From assembly GCF_001426565.1 (NCBI RefSeq), contig NZ_LMFA01000001.1, positions 643,287 through 707,286 on the forward strand: a stretch of DNA of 64,000 nt. The letters run 5' to 3'. Under the pieces are notes generated by a model. It saw only the letters and a list, made by a program, of their open reading frames with translations. It searched no databases and was not told the origin of the DNA. This stretch comes from Rhizobium sp. Root482. Lineage in GTDB: Bacteria > Pseudomonadota > Alphaproteobacteria > Rhizobiales > Rhizobiaceae. A program made the translations under genes and the position numbers. Shown here in pieces: positions 23,348 through 32,155 of this stretch (its first letter is position 1; each line of letters begins with the position of its first letter).

Positions 23348-25828
23348 ATGGCGGCGCAAGGCAGCCAAACGGAGCGTTCCTTCGGGCAGCCCCGCCTGCT
23401 GGGTGAAGGCTGGCAATTGCGGTTGACGCCGGCCGGCGCTCATGCGCATCCCGATACGCTCCCCGACGACGCCGGCGATATTCCGGGCTTGGTTCCGGGC
23501 ACCGCCGCCGCTGCGCTGGAAGCCGCCGGCCGGTTCGACCGCACGGCGCCACGGCCACTGCATGACGTTGATGTCTGGTATCGCATCGTGCTGGACGAAG
23601 AGCCGCCGGGTGACGCATTGCTGCGCTTCGAGGGACTGGCAACACTTGCCGAAGTCTTCCTGAACGGCGACAGAATTCTGTCCTCCGACAGCATGTTCCT
23701 GTCCCACGACCTGCCGGTTTCATTGCAAGGCGGCGATCAACTGGCCATCTGTTTCCGGGCGCTGGCGCCGGAGATCGCCAAGAAAGGCCCCCGGGCTCGC
23801 TGGCGGCCGCAGATGATTACCCCGGCCGGTGTCCGTCTCAAGCGCACGACGCTCCTCGGCTTCATGCCGGGCTGGTGTCCCGAAATTCACGCCGTCGGCC
23901 CCTGGCGGCCCATCAGCCTCGCACGCCCCGTCGCCGAGCCGATCGCCGACGATGTCCGGATCGAATCCCGCCTCGGCGACGACGGAACCGGGTATCTCCA
24001 CATCTCCTTCCTCGCCCGCAATATGCCGGGCCCGCTTCGTGTCCGATGCGCAGGCGTCGAGGCGCAGGTGAATATTGAACCGGACGGGCGATCGACCGCG
24101 ACCATGACGCTGCCCGCCATCACCCCATGGTGGCCGCACACCCATGGAATACCCGCTCTCCATGCCATCGACCTGATCACGGCCGCGGGCGTCATGCCGC
24201 TCGGCCGCACCGGCTTCCGACGGATCGAGGTCGATCGCCAGCAAGACGGCAACGGCTTCTCGCTGAAAATCAACGGCGAGCCCGTGTTTTGCCGGGGTGC
24301 TGTCTGGACATCGGCCGATATCGTCCATCTTTCCGGATCGAGAGAAGACTATGCGCCCTGGCTGAAACTGGCCATCAAGGCCCATATGAACATGATCCGC
24401 ATCGGCGGCACCATGGCCTACGAAACCCCGGAATTCTTCGCGCTCTGCGATGAACTGGGCTTTATGGTCTGGCAGGACTGCATGCTGGCCAATTTCGACT
24501 ATCCGGCTGGCGATGAGACCTTCCTTGCAAACATCAAGACAGAGATTGGCCAATTTCTTGGCGCCACTCGCGCCTCCCCCTCGCTGACCGTGTTTTGCGG
24601 CGGCAGCGAGGTCTATCAGCAGGCGGCCATGCTCGGCCTGCCGGAAACGGTCTGGAAAGGCCCGCTGACCGAAATCATCCTGCCGGAGATCGTCGCCGCC
24701 GAGCGGCCGGATATCGTCTACGTCCCCAACTCGCCATCGGGCGGTGCCATGCCCTTTTCGCCCAATGCCGGCATCACCCATTATTACGGCGTCGGCGCCT
24801 ATTGCCGTCCGCTCGAGGATGCCCGCCGCGCCAATGTCCGCTTTGCCGCCGAATGCCTGGCCTTTGCGCATGTGCCGCAGCAGCAAACGCTGACCCGCCA
24901 TCTCGATGTGGCCCCGGTCCACGATCCGCTATGGAAGGCACGCGTCCCGCGCGATCGCGGCGCCTCTTGGGATTTCGAGGATATCCGCGAGCATTATCTG
25001 CAGGACCTCTACGGCTTCGATCCGGCGCGCCTGCGCCGCGAGGATCGCGCCCGCTATCTCGACCTGTCGCGCGCCGTGACCGGCGAGGTCATGGAGGCGA
25101 CATTTGCCGAGTGGCGCAGGCACGGCTCGACCTGCGGCGGCGCGCTGGTCTGGACTTTCCAGGATCTCCTGCCCGGCGCCGGCTGGGGAATTGTCGATGC
25201 AACCGGCCTCCCGAAACCCGCCTGGCACGCGCTGCGACGCGCCTTCCGCCCGATCCAGGTCGCCCTCACCGATGAGGGCACCAACGGACTCGATGTGCAC
25301 CTGATCAACGAGACGGCTTCCGAGCAGCCGGTCAGGATCGAGCTCTCCTGCCTGCGCGGCGGGCAGCAACAGGTGGTCGGCGGCTCACGCGACCTGGTGC
25401 TAGCGCCCCGCTCCAATCAAGTCCTGCCGGCAACGGCTTTGTTCGGCGCCTTCTTCGATACCACCTATGCCTTCCGTTTCGGCCCGCCGTCCCACGATGT
25501 CACGGTGGCGCGTCTCCTTGGTGCCGAGACCGGCGAGAGCCTGGCCGAGGCCTTCCATTTTCCCCTGGGCAGGGCCGCGGCCTTCCATGACGCGGCGATC
25601 ACGGCGCAGGTGGAAGAGGATGAAGAGGGCTGGCATCTCCAGCTGACGGCAAATCGCCTTGCCCAGTCGGTTCATATCGATGCGGACGGCTTCCTGCCCT
25701 CCGACGACTGGTTCCATCTGGCGCCGGGTAAGCCGCGCATCATCCGGATGGAACGGCGCAACGAGGGCAGTGGGCCGCCAAGCGGCGAAATCACCAGTGT
25801 CGGCTGCCCTTCGATCCTGCGATTCTGA
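23348..25828 (+). CDS. Glycoside hydrolase family 2, beta-mannosidase-like
   Basis: 826 residues without signal peptide. An N-terminal sugar-binding jelly roll (about 10-195), an immunoglobulin-like domain (200-290), a TIM barrel (290-640) and C-terminal beta domains match the GH2 beta-mannosidase plan. The acid/base glutamate sits in VFCGGSEVYQ (E421), where family members usually have Asn-Glu; here Asn is Ser. The candidate nucleophile is E502 in FAAECLAF. Last gene of the carrier-protein operon, 3 bases after the DUF1839 gene. As it appears cytosolic it may act on an intermediate or have lost hydrolysis. Confidence 0.85.
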   Translation: MAAQGSQTERSFGQPRLLGEGWQLRLTPAGAHAHPDTLPDDAGDIPGLVPGTAAAALEAAGRFDRTAPRPLHDVDVWYRIVLDEEPPGDALLRFEGLATLAEVFLNGDRILSSDSMFLSHDLPVSLQGGDQLAICFRALAPEIAKKGPRARWRPQMITPAGVRLKRTTLLGFMPGWCPEIHAVGPWRPISLARPVAEPIADDVRIESRLGDDGTGYLHISFLARNMPGPLRVRCAGVEAQVNIEPDGRSTATMTLPAITPWWPHTHGIPALHAIDLITAAGVMPLGRTGFRRIEVDRQQDGNGFSLKINGEPVFCRGAVWTSADIVHLSGSREDYAPWLKLAIKAHMNMIRIGGTMAYETPEFFALCDELGFMVWQDCMLANFDYPAGDETFLANIKTEIGQFLGATRASPSLTVFCGGSEVYQQAAMLGLPETVWKGPLTEIILPEIVAAERPDIVYVPNSPSGGAMPFSPNAGITHYYGVGAYCRPLEDARRANVRFAAECLAFAHVPQQQTLTRHLDVAPVHDPLWKARVPRDRGASWDFEDIREHYLQDLYGFDPARLRREDRARYLDLSRAVTGEVMEATFAEWRRHGSTCGGALVWTFQDLLPGAGWGIVDATGLPKPAWHALRRAFRPIQVALTDEGTNGLDVHLINETASEQPVRIELSCLRGGQQQVVGGSRDLVLAPRSNQVLPATALFGAFFDTTYAFRFGPPSHDVTVARLLGAETGESLAEAFHFPLGRAAAFHDAAITAQVEEDEEGWHLQLTANRLAQSVHIDADGFLPSDDWFHLAPGKPRIIRMERRNEGSGPPSGEITSVGCPSILRF

Positions 25829-25851
25829 CTTAAAATCAGGCCAATGACCGC

Positions 25852-27672
25852 TTATTTGGCGTCCGACATCGCAAGGACGGTGTCGCGGACATGGGCCTGG
25901 AGGACCAGGCGCGCCTGAAGCGGCGTCACATTGTGATCGGCCTGCGCGATCGTCGTCAGCGACAGGTTGCGATAAGCGTCGAAGCGCCCTTGGCGTTTGC
26001 CGAAATATTCAGCGAGCCGCGCCAGTCCGACATCGTTTTCGCTATAGACCAGCGACAGCGGCACATTGCGGTCGCGAAGGTTTCGAAACGCACCGAGAAC
26101 CCGATTGTGCAGCCGTGCATCCGCCGACAGGCCGCCGAGAACGGGGGCGACCACACGCAGGATGCGCCGACGCGCCAGCTTGGCGATATTCATCACCGCC
26201 CGGCGGAGATCGGCCTTGCCGGTCAGGGCCCGCCGCACGGTCTCGATGCTGAAGGCCCGGCGCCGGTATTCACCAAGCGAACGCGGATTATGACGGACCA
26301 TCCTGTCGACATCATCGCGCGGATCCCACCAGAAAGAGAGGATGTTGACAGCGATGACACCAGCGCAGCGCCTGTCGGAAAGCGCCGTATGGAAGGCGAG
26401 ATAGGCGCCGCTGCAGCGCCCGACGAGCACGGCGGACGGCAGGCCGAGGGAGGCCATCAGATCGAGCGCGGCTATGCTATCGTCCACCTGCTGCGGTGCA
26501 TAGAGCACCTGCGGCGCGACACCGGGCACCGGCGGGCTGTCGCCGACATTGGCTGCATCGAACCGCAGAGACACGACGCCGGACGCCGCCAAATGGCGCG
26601 CCATGTCCACCGTCGAGCGGGCCCAGCCGGCATGGCGATCATAGCCTGTCCCCATCAGCAAAGCGCTGGCACGCACCTGCCCGTCCCGTGGCGCGCAGAG
26701 AATGCCGAAAAGCCGGCCGCCCGCGCCGAACCGAACCGGCCGCTCGCTGAAATGGGCTGCCTCCAGCACGGCGTCATCAACTCCGGCAACCGGCGGCATG
26801 TTCTGCACCGGGCCCGCAATCCCGGTCACCCAGGCGACGACATCTCCCACCACCGTCAGCGGTGTGCGGGAAATCGCCGGGTTGGAAACGAGTTCGTCGT
26901 AACCCGAAAACACAGCGCGTTCGACCGTCGCTCCGAGCGCGCCCAGATGGGCGGAATAGGCACTGTCGGCCTCGCTCGCCGGCCGCTCGCAGACGAGGCA
27001 GGTGCGCGCCGGCGCGGCCGGGAAATCGTTGAGGTTGATCTTGCGGAGATCGCCGGCAATCGCATCCGGCAGGACCAGCCCGGCAATCGATACGGAGGCG
27101 TCATCGCGCATCCGCGCGGTCAGGCCAAGTCCCTCGTCGACGACGTTCGACCACATGGAAAGTTCGCGCAGATAGCGCCGGCCATTGACGACGGGTGCCA
27201 GCATCGCCACCCCCTCGACGGCCTCGATCCGTCCGGCGATGCGGGCGGCGATCAGCGCGCCCACTCCCTGGCCGACCAGCACCACCCGGTCGCAGCCGGA
27301 AAGCCGCTTCAGCTGCAGGACAGCCTCCATTGCCGCTTCTTCCCAGACGCCAAGCCCGCCGGAAGTTTCGTCTATGTCCAGTGCATCGCCGCTGCCCGGA
27401 TAGTCGAAGCGAAGATTGGCAATGCCGGCGTCCGAAAGCGCCTCGGACATTTCCCGCCAGAACCGGCGCGTGCACATTTCCTCCAGCCCCCAGGGACTGA
27501 GAAACAGGACGCCAAGCGATGTCGAAAGCGGCCCGGACGCTCCGTTGAACAGGCCGATGGTCCGGCTGAAGCTGATCGGCAACGCGACCAGCGAGGCTGG
27601 CAAGGCAGGGTCGGGCTCCGGGTGGGGCACCGGGTGCAGTTCGTCTTCGTGGATGAGTTGCGCCGCCAGCAT
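25852..27672 (-). CDS. Two-domain alpha/beta hydrolase with non-serine nucleophile elbows
   Basis: 606 residues from an ATG two bases after the flippase stop; the longer open frame upstream overlaps the flippase gene out of frame. Two alpha/beta-hydrolase domains lie in tandem (about 35-290 and 310-600). In the first, the nucleophile elbow reads VGQGVGA, with Gly where Ser is expected, so it is probably inactive. In the second it reads VGRCSGA near residue 420, giving Cys at the nucleophile position, with YSENDVG and QADHNVTP supplying candidate acid and His. It may act as an acyltransferase or thioesterase in polymer decoration. Confidence 0.8.
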   Translation of the reverse strand: MLAAQLIHEDELHPVPHPEPDPALPASLVALPISFSRTIGLFNGASGPLSTSLGVLFLSPWGLEEMCTRRFWREMSEALSDAGIANLRFDYPGSGDALDIDETSGGLGVWEEAAMEAVLQLKRLSGCDRVVLVGQGVGALIAARIAGRIEAVEGVAMLAPVVNGRRYLRELSMWSNVVDEGLGLTARMRDDASVSIAGLVLPDAIAGDLRKINLNDFPAAPARTCLVCERPASEADSAYSAHLGALGATVERAVFSGYDELVSNPAISRTPLTVVGDVVAWVTGIAGPVQNMPPVAGVDDAVLEAAHFSERPVRFGAGGRLFGILCAPRDGQVRASALLMGTGYDRHAGWARSTVDMARHLAASGVVSLRFDAANVGDSPPVPGVAPQVLYAPQQVDDSIAALDLMASLGLPSAVLVGRCSGAYLAFHTALSDRRCAGVIAVNILSFWWDPRDDVDRMVRHNPRSLGEYRRRAFSIETVRRALTGKADLRRAVMNIAKLARRRILRVVAPVLGGLSADARLHNRVLGAFRNLRDRNVPLSLVYSENDVGLARLAEYFGKRQGRFDAYRNLSLTTIAQADHNVTPLQARLVLQAHVRDTVLAMSDAK

Positions 27673-27674
27673 CG

Positions 27675-29204
27675 CTATTCTCCCGGCTGGCTTTGCTGCG
27701 CCACCGGCGCGATCCAGGCGAGAACCCGCCTGGAACCCGACCGCAGCTTCATCGGCAGCGAACCGGCCAGGCTTTGCAGCACGAGCGCGTCCTGCGCCGG
27801 CACCGCGCCAAGCAGCCGCAAGGTTGCGAGATAGACGATGCCGCCGACGGCGATCGCTAGAACGATCCCAGCCACCCCATCCACCGCATCCGTCACCAGA
27901 AAGGCGACAAGACCGCAGAAGGCGGCGGCGAGCGCCACGCGGGCGACGACGCCGTACATCTCCATCGGCCTGCGTTCCAACCGCATCAGCCGAAGGATGA
28001 AGATCGTCATGACGGCGAAGACACAATTGCGAACGATGGCCGCTCCCACGCCTCCGTAGAGCGGTATGATGGCGACGCACCCCGCGACCATGACGATCGC
28101 GCCGACGATCGCTACCAGCAATCTTGCTTTCGCCCGGTCCATCGACAGCAGATATTGCGTGCAGACCTGCAGGAAAACGAAGATCGGAGCCCCGAGCGAA
28201 AGGATCGACACAATCTCGCCGCTCGGCCGGAAGGCCTCGCCATAGAGCGCCACGATCAGCGGCGTGGCAATGGCCGCGAGGCCAAAGCACATGGGCAGCG
28301 TAATATAGGACAGGCTGCGAATGACCCCCTCGAACATCTTCAACGGCATATGGCCGTTCGCCTGTTCGCGCTGCTCGGCATAGAAGGGAAGCAGGCTGCC
28401 CGTCAGCTGGATGGGCAGTTGCAGGGCGATATTCGAAAGCGACAGCGCGACGGCATAGAACCCGACCGCCTCGACGCTCTGGAAATGCTGGAGAAAGAAC
28501 AGTTCCGGCCGCGTCAGGAACACCGCGCTGACGACGAATTCGAAGATCAGCACCACGGAGGAGGACACCAGATAGCGGTCATCGATCCCGCAGCGATCCC
28601 GTCGCGTCAGGCTGATGCGCACGGCAACCGCGAAGGGAACGATCTGCGCGGCGATATAGCCAATCAAAGCGCCCTGGAGACCCGCAAAGGAGGCGCCGAC
28701 GACGACGCCGGTGAGCTGGATGACCGAGGTCACGGCGGTGATCCGCGAAAATGCCGTGAGGTTCTGCTCGCCGATGAAATAGTTCTTCGTGTAGGAGCCG
28801 ATCGACTGGGTGAACAGCAATATCCCCGTCAGGAGAACGACCGCCGGCGTGGCGCTCATCCAGTGCTCGTCCCCGAAATTCAGGAAATAGCCGGCATAGG
28901 CGGCGACCAGAAGCACCGTGGCGGCCATGACCGGATGCAGCAGATAGGCGGCAAAACCGCGGCGCCGATGGGCGTCGAGCCCCCTCACCTTCAACTGCGG
29001 CAAGATGCGCAGCAGCGTGACGCCGGTGCCGAGTTCGGCGACCAGCGCGCCGGTGGCCGCCACCCAAAGAACGAAGGCGATGATACCGTTCGCCTCCGGC
29101 CCGAGCAGGCGGGCAATGACGATGGACGACAGGAAACCTGTAATGAGCAGCATCATGCCCGCCGCGGCGTTCATGATCGAATTGGTCATGATGCCCTTAC
29201 TCAT
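27675..29204 (-). CDS. Wzx-like oligosaccharide flippase
   Basis: 509 residues with about 14 hydrophobic helices, beginning SIMNAAAGMMLLITGFLSS and SIVIARLLGPEANGIIAFVLW, characteristic of the polysaccharide transporter/MOP superfamily. It should move lipid-linked repeat units across the inner membrane, upstream of the Wzy-like polymerase encoded at 16281-17585. The hydrolase gene follows after two bases, so the pair is one operon. The GT2 gene lies 112 bases upstream on the same strand. Confidence 0.88.
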   Translation of the reverse strand: MSKGIMTNSIMNAAAGMMLLITGFLSSIVIARLLGPEANGIIAFVLWVAATGALVAELGTGVTLLRILPQLKVRGLDAHRRRGFAAYLLHPVMAATVLLVAAYAGYFLNFGDEHWMSATPAVVLLTGILLFTQSIGSYTKNYFIGEQNLTAFSRITAVTSVIQLTGVVVGASFAGLQGALIGYIAAQIVPFAVAVRISLTRRDRCGIDDRYLVSSSVVLIFEFVVSAVFLTRPELFFLQHFQSVEAVGFYAVALSLSNIALQLPIQLTGSLLPFYAEQREQANGHMPLKMFEGVIRSLSYITLPMCFGLAAIATPLIVALYGEAFRPSGEIVSILSLGAPIFVFLQVCTQYLLSMDRAKARLLVAIVGAIVMVAGCVAIIPLYGGVGAAIVRNCVFAVMTIFILRLMRLERRPMEMYGVVARVALAAAFCGLVAFLVTDAVDGVAGIVLAIAVGGIVYLATLRLLGAVPAQDALVLQSLAGSLPMKLRSGSRRVLAWIAPVAQQSQPGE

Positions 29205-29316
29205 TCACACGTCCGATCATTTGCCATATCGAAATTGCGCGATCCATCCGCGCCGCAAGGCCCTGTCCTATTGCTAGGCGAAAAAACTTAAAAATTGCTC
29301 TGGTGAATTGCTAAGA

Positions 29317-30201
29317 TTAGAGCGATCCGTGCCGATTTGGCGCGGAGCGCCAGCCGTCGATACGGCCGCGCAGGATCTGCGCCGAACGGCGCGCCATCCC
29401 ACTCCGGCCCGATAGGCGATAGACGACCATGCCGGCAAGAGGACGCAGCAGCCGCGGCAGAAATGCCAGCGCGGAAAACCCATGTCCGCGCATGACATAG
29501 CCGAGGCCGGCGCTGTAGCGGTACATTTTGGCGATGTTCTCGGGCGTCGTCTGGTCGTTGCGGTCTTCCGGATGATGGCCGGTAAGATCGGGGGAATAGT
29601 GGCCCTTTGCCCCTTGCGCCAGGCATTTGAGGATCAGGTCCTGGATTTCGTAGGCGCCCCAGATCGTCCCCGAGCCGGGCCCGATCCGTTCATCGAACCC
29701 GCCAGCGGCGGCGAAACCGGATCGGCGGATGACGACGAGCCACTCGATCAGCGTCACCCAGATATTGTCGCGGGTCACCGGTGCCGGTACATCGGCGAAG
29801 CTACCCATGATCGTCTGCCCCGCCATATTGGTCGCCCTGCCGCTGTAGAAATCGGCCTCTACGCCGTCCATGATCTGCCCAAGCATCAGGAAGAAGTCCT
29901 GCGGATACCAGCAGTCGTCGTCGGGAAATATCAGCCAGTCACCGGTCGCCTGTCCGGCACCGAGATTGCGTGCCCGGCAGACGCCCGGCAAGGGCGTGCG
30001 CACATGCTTGATGTCGAGCCTGTCGCCATAAGCCTTGATGACGGCATCAAGCCGGTCGTCCTTGTTCTGGTCGACGATGATGACCTCGAAATCCACCCCG
30101 GCCTGCAGCACCAGCGAATTGAGCAGCGGCTCCATTTCAACGGCCCGGCCAAGCGTTGCGACGACCAGTGAAAAGCGGCGGCTGGGGCTTGCTGGGAACA
30201 T
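29317..30201 (-). CDS. GT2-type glycosyltransferase
   Basis: 294 residues. The GT-A fold is shown by FSLVVATLGRAVEMEPLLNS at the N terminus, VDQNKDDRLD, and the metal-binding DXD region WLIFPDDDCWYP. ERIGPGSGTIWGAYEIQDLI supplies the acceptor-side ED-like region. Cytosolic, inverting transfer of a sugar from an NDP-donor is expected. A single enzyme of this size fits addition of a side-chain or early backbone sugar. First gene of the leftward flippase/hydrolase group. Donor and linkage cannot be read from sequence. Confidence 0.85.
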   Translation of the reverse strand: MFPASPSRRFSLVVATLGRAVEMEPLLNSLVLQAGVDFEVIIVDQNKDDRLDAVIKAYGDRLDIKHVRTPLPGVCRARNLGAGQATGDWLIFPDDDCWYPQDFFLMLGQIMDGVEADFYSGRATNMAGQTIMGSFADVPAPVTRDNIWVTLIEWLVVIRRSGFAAAGGFDERIGPGSGTIWGAYEIQDLILKCLAQGAKGHYSPDLTGHHPEDRNDQTTPENIAKMYRYSAGLGYVMRGHGFSALAFLPRLLRPLAGMVVYRLSGRSGMARRSAQILRGRIDGWRSAPNRHGSL

Positions 30202-30311
30202 GACGAACCTGCGCGAAGGGAAAACCGATTAGATAACGGCGTAGGTAAAAATATTCCTTAACGGCCCGGAACGGACAAGCCGCCAGCCCGCTCGCGCGCT
30301 CACGGCGCAGT

Positions 30312-31094
30312 TCATTGGTCCGCGATCTCCACCCAGACCGGCGCATGGTCGCTGGTATGCTCCCAGCCTCGCACCTGCCGATCGACGCCGCCCGCCTTCA
30401 ACCGGCCGGCAAGCACCGGGTTCAAAAGCACATGATCGATGCGAAGCCCGGCGTCGCGGGCAAAGGCGTTGCGGAAATATTTCCAGAATGTGTAGATGCG
30501 TTCCTGCCCCTTGAGGGTTCGGAGCGCGTCGGTCCAGCCCTGTTCGACGAGCTTCCGGTAGGCGTCGCGCACTTCGGGGCGAAACAGGGCATCATCCACC
30601 CAGCGTTCCGGCTTGTAGACGTCGAGTTCGGTGGGCATGACATTATAGTCGCCGGTAAGGACGACCGGAGCGTCCAGTTGCAGCAGCGATGCCGCATGGT
30701 CCTGCAGGCGCTGGAACCAGGCAAGCTTGTAGTCGAATTTGGGGCCCGGCGCCGGATTTCCGTTCGGCAGATAGAGGCAGCCGATCAGCATGCCCCCGAC
30801 CGCCGCCTCGATATAGCGGCTCTGGCTGTCATCGGGATCGCCGGGAAGCCCGCGGCGCGTTTCGATCGGTTCGCGGCCTTTGGCGAGAATGGCGACCCCG
30901 TTCCAGGATTTCTGGCCATGCCAGATCGCACCATAGCCGGCCGCCTCGATCTCGCGAACGGGAAAGCGCTCGTCAACGGCCTTCAATTCCTGCAGGCAGA
31001 CGATATCGGGCCCGGTTTCCGCAAGCCAGCGCAGAAGCACGTCCAGCCGGCCGTTCACCCCGTTGACATTGTAGGTGGCGATCCTCACGGGCAT
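30312..31094 (-). CDS. xthA: Exodeoxyribonuclease III (AP endonuclease family)
   Basis: 260 residues from the ATG opening MPVRIATYNVNGVNGR; a start six codons earlier is less likely. Family motifs are complete: QELKA (metal-binding Glu), TGDYNVMP (Asp and Asn) and TSDHAPV (catalytic His near the end), with GLRIDHVLLN before it. The enzyme incises abasic sites and degrades one strand from 3' ends in base-excision repair. Its start overlaps the upstream small zinc-ribbon-like gene by 10 bases. A second ExoIII-like gene is common in rhizobia, so the xthA symbol covers the family rather than a proven orthologue. Confidence 0.9.
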   Translation of the reverse strand: MPVRIATYNVNGVNGRLDVLLRWLAETGPDIVCLQELKAVDERFPVREIEAAGYGAIWHGQKSWNGVAILAKGREPIETRRGLPGDPDDSQSRYIEAAVGGMLIGCLYLPNGNPAPGPKFDYKLAWFQRLQDHAASLLQLDAPVVLTGDYNVMPTELDVYKPERWVDDALFRPEVRDAYRKLVEQGWTDALRTLKGQERIYTFWKYFRNAFARDAGLRIDHVLLNPVLAGRLKAGGVDRQVRGWEHTSDHAPVWVEIADQ

Positions 31095-31273
31095 TCTATG
31101 CAATCGTCGCAAATTCCATAGTCCAGGCAGGGCTCGTCACCCGGATCAACCCATCGCTGGCAGCATTGGCATCTCACGCTCCGCTCAAAAAAATCCCGTC
31201 GTTCCCGGCGCCTTTCAGGCGGCAGAATTTCCATTGTTTTCTCGGCGCTGTTGAAATCGATGAGACCGGCCAT
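31085..31273 (-). CDS. Small cysteine-rich (zinc-ribbon-like) protein
   Basis: 62 residues from the ATG at 31273, preceded by GGAGTGGGAT; the frame opens earlier but without a ribosome site. The C-terminal half has seven cysteines, including CQCC and CDDC, arranged as two pairs about 20 residues apart, which suggests one bound zinc. The stop lies inside the start of the exonuclease III gene, so the two are translationally coupled. It could be a nucleic-acid-binding accessory factor, but no family is recognised. Confidence 0.6.
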   Translation of the reverse strand: MAGLIDFNSAEKTMEILPPERRRERRDFFERSVRCQCCQRWVDPGDEPCLDYGICDDCIECP

Positions 31274-31405
31274 ATCCCACTCCGCTCTTGTCCACGCGAA
31301 AGAAATGGGGAGGTAATTTGCGATTTCCAGCCCTTGGCAACCACCGGATCTGCACATCTGCCATGCGGCATATCCGGCTCTGCGTCTCCATATCGGGGCG
31401 GCGAT

Positions 31406-31430
31406 TGAACCTTTTGGAATCGCACGCGTT
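31406..31430 (+). promoter_or_regulatory. Possible EcfG-type promoter, imperfect
   Basis: TGAAC, 16 bases, CGTT. It differs from the GGAAC-N16-CGTT consensus in the first base only. The gene start at 31457 is 27 bases downstream of the -10 element, a suitable distance. Confidence 0.4.
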
Positions 31431-31456
31431 TACCGGTTTGAAGCGGAGACAATTGC

Positions 31457-32008
31457 ATGGCGACCTCGCACCCTCACACGACCACGACCGACGACGGCCG
31501 TTCAACCTTTTTGCGCCGGCTTTCCGATGCCGAAATCCTCGATCATGCCTCAGATCTCGTCGATGAATTTCTTGTCTTCCTGCGGCGCGAAATTATCGGC
31601 CATGACATTCTCGACGAGGCAATGCTGCCGGCGAGCAAAAGTACGCTGGAAAATGCGTTTCGCCTGGCAATCGCTACGGAAACCCGTCCGGCCTTCCGTC
31701 ATCAACTTGTCAAGGCCGGCCTGATGCTGGCGCGCTTCCAGAGCGGGATCGGAGAGCGACTTTCGATCATCCCCATTTCGGCCGATCCTGGCGGCGCGCG
31801 CGAACCGGCTAAGCACGCGGATCCCATCGATGGCCGCCACCAAAACCGCCTCGCGAAATTCGATGCCGCCTTTGCGCGGGCCGACCACGACACACGCCGC
31901 CTTGCCGCCCTTTTTGAAGCCTCGATACGTATTGCGCTGCTGCGCGAGGCCCACGCCTCCTCTCCCTTCAGAAGCGACGGCACCTATACCTGGCACGGCC
32001 ATTCCTAG
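31457..32008 (+). CDS. Hypothetical protein, possibly general-stress controlled
   Basis: 183 residues, soluble, mostly helical, with no signal peptide or known motif. A region of alternating charged and hydrophobic residues (about 20-90) could pack as a helical bundle. GCGGAG precedes the ATG by 8 bases. An imperfect EcfG-type promoter lies just upstream. Divergent from the small zinc-ribbon/xthA pair and convergent with glgA. No function can be assigned. Confidence 0.75.
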   Translation: MATSHPHTTTTDDGRSTFLRRLSDAEILDHASDLVDEFLVFLRREIIGHDILDEAMLPASKSTLENAFRLAIATETRPAFRHQLVKAGLMLARFQSGIGERLSIIPISADPGGAREPAKHADPIDGRHQNRLAKFDAAFARADHDTRRLAALFEASIRIALLREAHASSPFRSDGTYTWHGHS

Positions 32009-32155
32009 CTGCGCCATACATCTGAAACCTATCCCGACAGCCTGTCGCAATTGCTGCCCATATAGCTGTACGACACCACCCTCTTGGATGTGAGAACAAC
32101 ACCACCGGTCCGGAAGCTATTACAAGCCGGACGAGCCCTTCGCGGGGGCGCCGCC

